Assembly: GCF_011397635.1 (NCBI RefSeq)
Contig: NC_064755.1
Span: forward strand, 34,707,559-34,771,558
From: Epinephelus fuscoguttatus
Taxonomy: Eukaryota > Chordata > Actinopteri > Perciformes > Serranidae
Direction of reading: 5' to 3'
DNA length: 64,000 nucleotides
The notes under the pieces are model-generated. The model did no database searches, had not been told where the DNA came from, and worked only from the letters and a program-made list of their open reading frames with translations. How positions within the stretch are numbered: position 1 is the first letter of the stretch; every line of letters starts with the position of its first letter. Made by a program: the position numbers and the translations under genes. This document shows, piece after piece, positions 13,201-25,200 of this stretch.

Positions 13201-16200
13201 ATTCTATGGTAACAAAAGCACAAAAATTTTTAGTTTTAGGAGATTATACACTAATGAAAACATAGTTATGAATATTATACACCATGTCTTCAATTAGACG
13301 TCCCTTAATTCTACACACTGGACCTTTAAGTTGTTTTAAGTTTGTTTGTTTTTTTATTGGATCTACTAAGAAAATGTAGTTATCAGTAATAATTGATTAC
13401 AGTCTCGAAGTTGGGGATGGTCATGGGTCTTTTATGATCCAGAATTTATCTAATATTCTAACGTTAAAATCTCCATGAGGGAGAAAATGCTTCAGGTCTT
13501 TTCTAACAGCTGTGTTAGTCAGAAATGTACAATCTCCCAATTTCAGCCCAGTTGCCAGAAGAAAATGTTGGCATTGTATGTTTCTGCAAACCACGGACAT
13601 GTTGAATTTTTAGGTTTCATAAGTATTTTATAAAAAGTGGCTTAGTATGAACTGACTTTGTCATTGGGAGGTGGAGGGGATGACGGATGGTCTGACACCT
13701 TGGCAAGATGCCTGCCATGCTAAAGACCACTGCTCAAGACCAGCAAACAACAAAACTGGTTGTTTGTAGTGATCTGCTGTTATGTATGTACTGAGAACAG
13801 TGCCATGAAAAGCCAAAACATGGCTGCTTTTTCAACTGAGATTTTTGTGGGTTTTGTGCCTTAATCATCCAAACATCAGCCACAATGTTGTTGAAGCATG
13901 AAGAAATGTAAAGTTTCAACATATCTGCTACATAGTAGTGTGCTTCTTCATAATTATGTAGAGTATTTGTTGTTACATGTATCTATAAAAGTAACATAGC
14001 CATAGTTTGTGATTGGGTAGCCAATTGTGGGGTGACGTGGGGTGTATGAGGAGGCTGCAACATGTGGACTTGAGGGTATGAAATGGTCTAACATGACTAA
14101 CCAAAGGCAATGTAGAAGTAACATGGTACAAACGTGCAATTTAAAGAGAAAAAAAAGTTGGTTAGGATACATTTTCCTTGCTGAAGGACCCAACAGCAGG
14201 ACAGCTCAGTCTCATAAATTAGCAAACCACCCTGCCATCCACAGGTGCATAGAATAATACTTGAGAAAAGGAGTTTGAAATAGTGAGCGCTGTGCTGCAA
14301 TATGCTCATCCATCTGTATGTACAAACTTTCCCTAAAGAACAGGCTGCAGTGGCTGTTGCACTGCAGCAGAGGAGAGTTGCGTAACCGATGCAGGATGAA
14401 GAGTTGCTGACAGTCACTGTGAAGTCGAGTTTCTCTAACCACTGGAGCAATTTGGGGTTTTACGGATGAGATCAGTCATATTTTTTTAAGGCAAAAAGCA
14501 GTCCATAGCCTTATGCGTGTATTAACCTAACGTTGTAATAGTAGGATTAATGTCGATCTCTACAGTTGAAAGGTTTTATTGAAAAATTATGATTTATTAC
14601 GGAAAAATGGTTTAAAAATGAACCCTCAGATTTCATGTGGTCGATACTGCAATACATCTTTTACTCATAGAACAACAATAAAACTTCAAAGCTGGAGGAC
14701 TGAAGCATTTTAGAAAAGGCGTATTTTAACATTATATTACTTAGATTCTTTTTGTTATCTGATATTTTAATCTCTTATATACTGTAAATGTGATGTGCAT
14801 TAACACATGTATAACACTTTAAATCACAGGCGAAACATTTTTTTTCTAATGAGTGTAATTAACCCTTGGCTAAGTCCCGCTTGTGAACGCAGACTATCCA
14901 ATCATAACGTAGCATCGGGTCGCCTCACACCAGGGTCCGACAACAACACAGCTGTGCTCCATTGACTCTAATGCAGTTGTTTCAGATTTCCTTCATTTTC
15001 AGGCTGGTTTTGTGGATTTGGAGCTAAATGTTGTGCCTGGGGCACGTCGTGTATTAATGATACTCGTTACCTGGAGAGGTTGGAAAAAGATATATGTTTC
15101 TTCCCTGTTCCAAAACCAAAATCAAACCCTGAAAAGTGTAGGGTTAGCTAGCTAGCTACTGAAGATATAGCCTACTGAATGTATACACATGCTGCTTTTG
15201 CTTTTTAATGATTATAACAGTGAAACAAAGACTGACCCTGCTGTACAGGAACCAGTGAAGGGAAGCAGGGAAACTTTGCTGATATTCAACCAGCTGTGTG
15301 TCATCACAGTGTGCACAGGTGAATGTTGTTTGACTTCCCCCAGGAGATCCCTGCCCGTCCGGCGGCGGAGGTCCAGGTACTGGCAGCAGCACGGGGGCGA
15401 AGCCAAACACCGTTTATCTGCACACACTGTGATGCCACACAGCCGGTTCAATATCAGCCAAGTTTCACGTTGTATCTAGACGTAGAAATCCATGACCAAA
15501 CGTCAATACGTGATGAGGTTGGAGTGAGAATGTGTTGGACGAGCATGCTGCTTCTTTCTACTCCTTTTCCGACATGAAATGTTCATTTATGTTTCTCGTT
15601 GTAAGTCTGTTCATGATTTATTGTTTGTCTCTGTTTTGTGGGGGGTTTTTCTACAATATATTCTATTTTATTTTAGAATTATTACCATTTTTTTGAATGT
15701 TCTAAATAAATAAATCAAATCAAAAAGATATCCTGCCAAAAAGGACCAATCTTAGGACAAAACATCTTAGGATACATTTTCTTCATCTTTTCTTTGGAAT
15801 AATGTTTCTATGCATGGCTGTGAACTGAATCAACTCCAGTCAACCATCTTTCAACTTGATGGTTAAAGCAGCCACCGTGCCAAATTGTCCTTGAGCGAGG
15901 CACTTCATCTCTCGTAGCTGCAGGACCACACAAACACTCCTTAATAAAAACAAAAAAATGAAGCTTCTCTTCCAAAACGGCGGAAATGTTTCTGATTCTT
16001 CACTTAAATGTAAAAAAGAAAATTCACTCTCCCCAAAAACAATTCTTTGGCATCAGAGAGTAATAATCATGCTTGAGGAGAGGAAATAATGCACATGGTG
16101 AGGGATAATGTGAAATAACGTGCATGCACTACATTGAGTCAATACAAGTCGGCCAAAAGTGAGAGAAAGAGGAGATATTTGTTTTCTAGAAACCACAATG

Positions 16201-19200
16201 CCATTCTGGGTATGAGCAGAGGAGAATTCATTAAGTGTTTGATCTGTGTGTATTCTGTCTTAGGTGTACATCAAAACAGCATATGGTCGGATAGGGCTTG
16301 TAAAATTCAAAGATGCTTCAGCAGCTTTCAATATATGTGTTTGTCCTTACCTTTTATTTTATGGTGTGATCTACGTGTTGCAGAGAAGGAGGGCAGACAT
16401 GACCTATTTCAGATCCCAGGAGACAGTGTGGCTCCTTCTGTCTGTGCCCTGGGGCATGCTGGGTACTGGGCAGAGCTAGACGGCTCGCAGTGGCTTTTTC
16501 ACCGCATGACGCCTGAAGTGGACTTGTCACCACACATTTGCCACATCCACTTGTTTGGGTTTGAGCATCAGCATCACAGAAGGTGTCAAGACAGTGATGT
16601 GTTTTTCCTTTGTTTTGTCTCTGTGCTGCAGCAAAACCAGGTTTAAATTTAAAAACTGCCTCTAAGGTTAAAGAGGCTTCAAGCTATTGTTAAGTTGTTT
16701 ATATCTATAAGTTGTTATAAGTTGTTGTATATTTATAATATTTGTTTTGTCGTCTGTCCTTCCAGTGCTTTCAAAACTGCTGAAATAAATAAAAAGATAT
16801 ATCAGCAAGTGGCTATTGCGCTGAGTTTTAGTGTGCAGCATACCTCTTCCTCATTATGGATTCCAACTGATCGTGTGTTTCACCGCTGCAGACCAGGCTG
16901 GAGGGGGAAAGTACCTGAAACAAACAAACAAAGTGAAGATAGATGCAGTAAAGGAGTGGCACAGCGAGTAAAATCCTCAATGACCAGCTAGACTTTAGCA
17001 AGACATGGAGGATATGCAAACAAATACAAATAGGATTTCTTTAAAACAGAACAAGCTGGAAACACAACACTGACATTAGAAAGATATAAAGTTGTCATAG
17101 TGAATGTGTTGCCTTTATACACATTGAAAAGACAGAGAACGTTGGCAGCTACTTCAATAATGTGAAGTCCAAATCCACTCTGCCATCAGCTGCTAGCAAC
17201 TCCTGATAAAAATATCTGGCTCTTTAGCTGTTAAATGTTACACTATGCTCACCAGCTAGTTGCTAACGTGTCTGGCTGCCTGTTGCCACTGCTGGAAACA
17301 AGGTCGATTAGAGTCAACCCCGTTTCCACCAAACACTTTCAGTATGGTACCTTTGGAACCAACAGTAACCCTTCAGACATGGTACCTAGACCCTAGTGTT
17401 TCCACTGCAAACAGTTCTCTTAAATGTGGGCGGGGTTGTTGTCACTCACTGCTCCGTCCAGCACTCACTGTATTTCCTCATCACCAGTGACACAGATGGA
17501 AGTCTGCACCTTGTTTATCGTCCACAGAACGAGGCTGCAGGCCGACATTTTCAGAAGAAAATAAAACAGGCTGCAGTGAGAGTCTCTCTCCATGGGATAT
17601 TTAAAAATAGCGGGTTTGCGCATTTAGTCCCTCTCAGGCAAGCTCAGGGGTTTAGTGTTGCCATAGCCCCCAGGAACGACGCTCTGCAACACTTTTTTTT
17701 TTCTCCAAGTGAGGATTAGAATACATGCAGTTCACATAGCCCGGCCAAAATGAATGTATATTGACGCTTTAATTTAATTTAATATTGTGTTCAAAACTTG
17801 TTTCTGTGGCCCCAAAAATGGCAAAAAATAAAACAAAACTGTTAAAACGTGTTAGCATCTTTCAGGGGGCGCCGGTGGCTTAGTGGATAGTGCATGTCAC
17901 TCCCTCTCTCTCTCTCCCCCCTTCACGCTTGTCTGTTCTATACATTAAAGGCTAAAAAGCCCCAAAAAATATCTTTGAAAAAAAAACAAAAAAAACACAA
18001 ACGTGTTAGCGTCTTTCAGTTCATTGTTTTGTTTTTCTGTCCCTCAGCTTTACTCAGAGTTTTCTACACATTCATTTATTTGTGGTGGCTCGCCATAATA
18101 TCAGAATTGCTCACCACAAAATAATTTTCTATTTTTGGAGTTGTACACCAGGTATCCAACTGGTGGGTCATGGTCCAAAAGTGGGTTGTGAAACCATTCT
18201 GAATGGACTGCAAGTAACTCTGGAACGAGTTTATAAGAAACACAATTTATTTTTAAGTACAGTGAATTTCCAGCTTGGAGCTTTTACTTTGAAGAGCTGT
18301 TTCCTGCTGTAAACTGAGTGGCTAATGGACAGCTACTTGATAGAGACAGAAAAACTAGCTCGATGGCATATCCAAACACAAGTTTGATGCTGAATTTATA
18401 AAACTCTGTGGATCTTTAACTAATGACTAAGGAGAAATCTGGACCCTGTGGTCAGACCAGTTGGAAACCACTGCTCTAGGCACTGTCTGAGGAAACAGAG
18501 CAGCAGAGTGCCAAGTGCAGTGATTGTGCTTAACTGTTTGTCAGATCATATATAAATAGAACACTCCATTTCTTTGAACAGCAGCGGTCTCATTTTAGTG
18601 TAGAACAGGGGTGTCAAACTCATTTTCACCAAGGGCCACATCAGCATAATGGCTGCCCTCAAAGGGCCAGATGTAACTTATAAATGTAACTAAATGTAAC
18701 CAAATGTAATGTAAAATAAATGTAACTACTCCTTAATGTTAAATAACTCTGAATTTATTACTTATTCAAGTTACAAATATTACAGTTGCATAGAAAAAAA
18801 TATGTTTGCTTGTTGCTCTGTTATAACATAAATCCTTTTAATTTGTCAGGTTATGAAACCCACATAACTCCATCAATCAAGGATCAAACTATCCAAGTGA
18901 ATAAACTTTATTCACTTGGATAGTTTGATCCTTAATTGAACACAAAAGACATACCGGCCTTTCTCCTTGAAGCACAAACATGTATTCGCCTTCCCATCTT
19001 TCTTGAAACAGCCTTCCATCTGCATCAACTTTTCTCTTCCTGGACATTTTGGGATCATTATTTGTATTTCTCAATTCCACTTGTTGGATAAATTGCATTG
19101 ATGTGGAAACACTGCCGTCTAGTGGCGGGAAGCCGTCACTTCGTGGGTAATATAATCGACATGCATTGTGGGAAATGTAGTTTTTGGTCAAATCACGCTT

Positions 19201-22200
19201 TTGACCTATTTATTTTTAGACAATCAGACCTTTTAAGCTCTCGTAGGCCACATAAAATGATGTGGCGGGCCACATTTGGCCCACGGGCCTTGAGTTTGAC
19301 ACATATGGTGTAGAATGTCAGATTGGCTTTACAAACGCATCCACTGACAAAGGTCTTTTGGGATCAATACATCTTTCACTTTCAAACCTACTTTAGATTA
19401 AACCAGCTGTATTCCCATAGACTCTGCACACTCAACCCATCAATGGGTCTAACCTGTGTGACAGCAGCAACAGAAAGTTTGCTGATTCCTTGCGTTAGCT
19501 ACCGCAATGTAAATAATCTATTTCTGTGGGACACACCAGCTATGTTTCCATCCAAAAGTGATTCGCATCAATGAGGAAATGCGCATTAAAAGAAATAAGA
19601 ATCCTGTGTGTTTCCATTAAATGTACGAACTTTGGTGAAAACTACGAACTCGCGCGAGTTTTCCGCAGAACCGGAAACAAAACAAGTCTCGCATTCTTCT
19701 TCTTCTTCTTCTACATTTCTGGCGGTTGGCAACCAGCTTGTAAATGCATTACCACCTTCCCGACCCGGAGTGTGGATATCACCATGGAGAGAGGTGCGCT
19801 ACGTCAGGCTTAATTCAAGTATAACTGTTTCCATCCCCCATTTTGCAAATCAACATTTTTTCGAATCAACCAAAACCCAGCTAAAGTAAGCGTATTTTAG
19901 TTTGTGCGAATCAGGGGATTTTAATTCGAATTTTTGCGTTTCCATCATAATTTTCCAATGCGATACTTCTAGATGCGCATCTAAACAGGCTGATGGAAAC
20001 ATGGCTAGTGTCTACTGTTTTGATTTAATAGAGCAGCAGAGTCAGATGACCATTTTCAGTGGATTTTGTGATTGTGAATGGCCCATTTCACACGGCACAT
20101 GGTCATTTAAAGAATTGTTTACATAAAAAATACTAATTAGTATACCTTTACATTGATGTTAACTTGTTATTCTGTCCCTTTAAATTAGGGTTTAAGTTAC
20201 ATTCCATACTATACTATTTATACTATATAGTATTTTGTGTATTTTCTTTTCCAAGAAAAATGGAGGAGGTAGCCCCCCAGCAACAAGCACATTGTGTTCT
20301 TGTGTGGCGATCATACGCAAGAGTGAAGCTAAACCTGCAGGAGGCAGCGCCCACTGACACTGGCACATGTACGCGGGATGTGAGGGGTGGGGGACAGTGT
20401 GGGGTGTTGGCTGCCTCTCAGGTGGAGCGATTGGCAGGAGAGCCCTAAGTGGGTTTTGGCTGAGACTGGCTACCCCTGTGGTTAAAGGGATTACACGCTG
20501 ATCTGTGCCTGGCGAAGAGCAGAGGGCTGATTAACACCGCCACAAGGTTAAAAAGCTGCAGTTAATCTGCGTGAGTGCGGTGGGATCAGACGGCCTCCTC
20601 TCACTTCCAGGAGGAGACGGTGATAAGAGACTTCCCTGTCAGTCTCAGAGACAGCTGAGAAACAGACACCAGACGGGCGTCGCTGCTGAGTGGAAGTCAT
20701 AATGAGGCGATTATGTGTTCTGATGGATGGAGGTGTTAGGGTGGAAAAAGCTCAAAGACAAACATGAGCACAAGAGTTTTTGCTGCATTAAGCTGAAGGG
20801 CAAGTTTAGTTTTCAGAAATAAAACAGCGTCTATGTAGGTGCAACATTTTCATCTTAACTCATAAGCTTAATTTCCCAGCGTGCAACAAAGCAAGTCACT
20901 TCTGGGCAGAAATACTGAGACAAATGGGGTCTTTTAGCCCAGCTTGTTGCTATAGAGACAGTCACCTGCCATGGGGCTACATGGCGAGGAAAGGGAGCGC
21001 AGATGTTGTGTGAATAAAGATCAGAAATTAAGGCTGTTAACACAAGTATTTGACTTAAGAAACACATGGAGAGTCCACTGAAGTGTTTCATCACACACTG
21101 ACACAAGGTGCAAGGAGAAAATGGCATATGTATTTCCAAATATGGGACTGATACACCTCTGACAGGAGATCCTATTATGTTACAGTGATCTATGAAGCTC
21201 AGCAACCTCGCAGAGGTTTGAGGTAAATGGATAAAAGTGGGAATGTATTTCCAGAACAGTGTGGCTGAGACTAGAGCGTGATTTCTTTGCTTTTGACTGT
21301 GTGTCATTTAGCATGGGAAGGCAGGAACAGGCCTGCGGCAGGTGACATGAAAATCAAAAGTCTGTTCCAAGAGATGACAGTGGGAAGACTGTTTCCTGTG
21401 AACTGTCTCTGATACACTGAGGGAAAAATATTGGGTTTTGGATTTGCAGCTGTTCTTGATCGTACCTTTAATACAGAATGGCAAGGCTGGATAATGACAT
21501 GACATTATCACCTTGAACAGGCAGTGTTAAGGGGGGTAGTCTGTAGAGAATCATGGTGGTGAAGCTCTGGGTAGTGACCGAAAGAATGAGATTGTGGATA
21601 CAAGCGGCTGAAATGAGCTTCCCCTGTGGGGTGGCTGGGCTCAGCCTGAGAGATAGGGTAAGGAGCTCGGACATCCAGAGGGAGCTCGGAGTAGAGTCGC
21701 TGCTCCTTTGCGTTGAAAGGGGTCAGTTGAGGTGGTTCGGGCATCTGATCAGGATCCTCCTGGGCGCCTTCTGTTAGAGGTGTTTCAGGCACGTCCCACT
21801 GGTAGGAGGCCCCGGGGCAGACCCAGAACATGCTGGAGGAATTATATATCTCATCTGGCCTGGGAACGCCTTGGGGTCCCCCAGGAGGAGCTGGAAAGTG
21901 TTGCTGGACGTCTGGGGTGCATTGCTCGGCCTGCTGCCCCCGCGACCTGGCCCTGGATAAGCAGATGAAGATGGATGGATGGATGGATGGATGGATGGAT
22001 GGAAAAAAATAGATGAAAAACCAGAGAGTCAAAATACGGGCAAAATCGGGGTAGAGCAACTGTGGGACAAGACCGCAACCACCACCAACCGTGATAGGCC
22101 AAGACGTCTGTCAGTCAAACAAAAAAAAATCTCTTAAGGTCTTCTCTTTAAGGGAGAAATGAAAATTATGACTGAGACACATATCATAAGTAGAATGACA

Positions 22201-25200
22201 ACCCAATTGCTACAAAAAATGTTGACATTACATGTTTCCTGAAGACCACAGATACGTCCCATTTGCACATTAATATGTAGTGGATACGCTTCAGCAATGC
22301 TGTGGTTAACTTGGTTAGGTTTGGGCCCCAAAACCACTTGGTTAAGGTCAGGAAAATATCATGTTTTGGGTTAAAATACCTGGTTTTGGATGCAAAATCC
22401 CAACAGGAAAAACATCATTGTCTGGGTAAAAAAGTTTGCTGCTGCTCTCCCTGCCTTAGGATTTCCATGTAGGCGCATGGAAGGGCAGGGAGGTGTACGC
22501 TCTCCGCCTTAAGGCTTTCCATGCAGACGTGTGGAAGAGAATTTCTGCATAGGCCTAGGAAAGCCAGAGAGACCCCAGAAAAGAGCCATACTGCCAAATG
22601 TAATACTGCAAATGGATTTAATTTTTTATTTGACTTAAGTGTTCCTGACTGAACTGATTCTGTCATTTGTTGGTCTTGAACAGTGGTCCGCAGCTTGGCA
22701 GGCGTCTCGCCTAGGTGACACGCCATCCACCATCCCCTTCACCTATCCATAACAAAGTTAGTTATATATTCACATATATTACATCATATTAGAAACATTG
22801 ATATGATTCGTGTGAAATGTGCAAATGTGACATTTGTGGTTTGCAGAAACGTACAATGCCAACATTTTCTGATGACTGAAGAAATGACTAATTAGGACCA
22901 TTGCTTCTTATGGAAACCAATCACTCCAGGAGTTTGGACTTTTCAGGACAAGAATTTTTGTTGTAGTCAGTGTTAAGTTGTTTTTATGGAAAGTGAAGCT
23001 TAAGGCAGTTCTGCATGTCTCATCACTCAGATGTGATGTTTGTCACTCAGTGAAATATCAGTTGATTCAATAAACAGCAACTGGGCAGAAACTGCTGAGA
23101 CTGTAAAAAGTAATGAGCAAACACTGACGTGAGAGAGATAATGTGATCAAACTGCGGGAAGAGATGAGTCCAAGAGGAACTGAGCGTGTTATTTCGGGCG
23201 CTGGAAGAAATGTAAAACCAACCAAGAAAAAAAAAAAGTTTTAAACCGAGCAAGAAATGAGATGTTCTCCTACTTTTCGACACACTGTTTGTGTCTGATA
23301 AGCAATTGAAAGTCTGTGAGAGTCTGAGCCAAAGCCAAAGGCAGCAGATGTTCTGATAAGTAAAAAGCTACAGAAAAACGCAGGACATGGTAAAATTGAA
23401 TGCAGGATGAATTTGTCGTAGTCTCAAATGTGTGTGCACGAGCTCTGGTGTGTTATTTGGAAGAGAGGGACGATGTGTGAGAATTTGTCCGTGACTTTAC
23501 GTGCAACAAAGAGAATGAGAGAAAATCCATCCAAGTCAGAGGCTGAGACTGATGCTAAGCTTAAAACGGAGCCGTAGCTAATTGACTCTCTGGGTTCTGG
23601 CTTTATTAGGAAAAAGAAAATCAGAGGGAGAGCTGTAGAAAAACCCTGCTGTTGTTCAGCTTGGCAAAGACTGTGGACGGCGGCCCGCAGGGATCCATGA
23701 TGGCTTTCCTTACCTTTGATATGGTGATTAACATTTGCCTCTGAGAAACTGAGGCTGCTGCTCCGTCCGACACTGAGCAGCAGAGCTTCAACAAGTACAA
23801 ACATTTTTACTAATTACCAAACAAATTGTCTTATGAGCAACTATGCAAGAAAATGCAGGGAAAAACACTAAGGGTTTTCATTATGGCCCTATCCAAATTT
23901 TAATTTTGTTGGATATAAATGTTGTGTTTGAGTTGGACTGAAGCGACGGCAGCTTTGATCAGTTCCAGGCTTTTGGAGCGGGATCACTAACTTAAGATGC
24001 TACCTTGAAAAGGAAAATGCAGCTTTACTGAGCGGAAAAACATCTTTCAGCACTGTGGGAAAATGTAATTAAAATCAGACAGCCACATGACGCCAACATT
24101 TAAGAGAAAATGTGAATAGTAAACTCAACTTTTGATTATGGACTTGATAAGGAAACTTAATTCTAAAATAGACGTTAAAGTAATAGTTTCATGTTTTGGG
24201 AAATATTCGTACTCATGTTTTTGTTGAGTTGTAGCTGAAGAAAATGCTCGGTCTGACTCAACATCGCCACCACAACGAGGCTGTAAAGCTGTGTTCAGCG
24301 TGATGACGTTTTGTAGTCTCATTTAGCCACTTGTTAGCAACAGTCTTTTTTAAGACACCTAAAAGCTTCAAAATTCCCAAGTGCGGCATTTCCTGACATC
24401 ATTTATCACACTGAACAAAACTTGAACATCTGTTAAGCTTGTGTTAACCGCAGACCTTATTTCAGGCATCTAACCAAATACCTATTGAAAAAATACCCAT
24501 TGACTTTGAGACGAGTAAACCTGGAATGCTAAAATGCTATGTACAGAAGTCAACAGGGAGAGAGATTTTTTTTTGGATTGACTTGACTTAGCTTAAAGAC
24601 TGGAAACAGGGATTCAGCTAGCATGACTCTGTCCAACGGCTACAAAATCTGTCTACCACCACCACCTCTATAACTCACTGATTAGTTTGTGTTAACACTT
24701 CGTACTGAATAAACAAACCAGATATAATGCTTCAGCTTTATATTTAATATAAAATTAAGAGAGTGGTATCAATCTCATCATCACACCCTCAGTAAAAAAA
24801 GCAAATACACATAATTCCCAAACTGTCAAACTGTTCCTCTACCAGAGCAGCTTTTGTGTCAGCAGACAGTTGAGGTAATGAGATACGAGTGCAGTTAATG
24901 GACCCTAAGCTGACCAAAATGATAAATCCTCTCCATTAACACAAATTAGCGCCACAGGGTCACCTTGGCTCTGCTCTTTTATGAATTCTTAGCTCTCTGA
25001 TAGGCAATTTGAGTCAGTTACATCAGGAGAAATTAGTCCTGAAGTCAAAGTCTGACTAATCCTGTTGAAGTCATTTGAAATATTATTGAAGCGAATTAGC
25101 AGACGGACACCCCGACTGACCAAAGGGCTAAGAGGATTTTACTTTTTTTTTTCAGTCTGCTCAAGACTCAGGCCACTGATTTATAATATTATATTTCTTT

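Larger units (their letters stand above)
18606..19307 (-). mobile_element. hAT-Charlie-type transposon, internally deleted (702 bp)
   Basis: Terminal inverted repeats: the left end starts CAGGGGTGTCAAACTCA, and the right end inverted reads CATATGTGTCAAACTCA. A perfect 8-bp target duplication, GTGTAGAA, flanks it (18598-18605 and 19308-19315), as expected for hAT. On the - strand it keeps the N terminus of the transposase (19047 down to about 18930). A 27-bp perfect hairpin (18879-18933) marks the point where the transposase reading ends. Confidence 0.9.

Noticed and set aside
16134..16646. 170-codon + strand frame in crabp1 intron 2
   Set aside because: No family resemblance, mixed composition, no splice or start context and not near any transposon. 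Consistent with a chance open frame.
21508..22102. 183- and 83-codon - strand frames over the LINE end
   Set aside because: Antisense to the LINE ORF2 remnant. The [10 protein letters not shown] part is the GATG tail read backwards.
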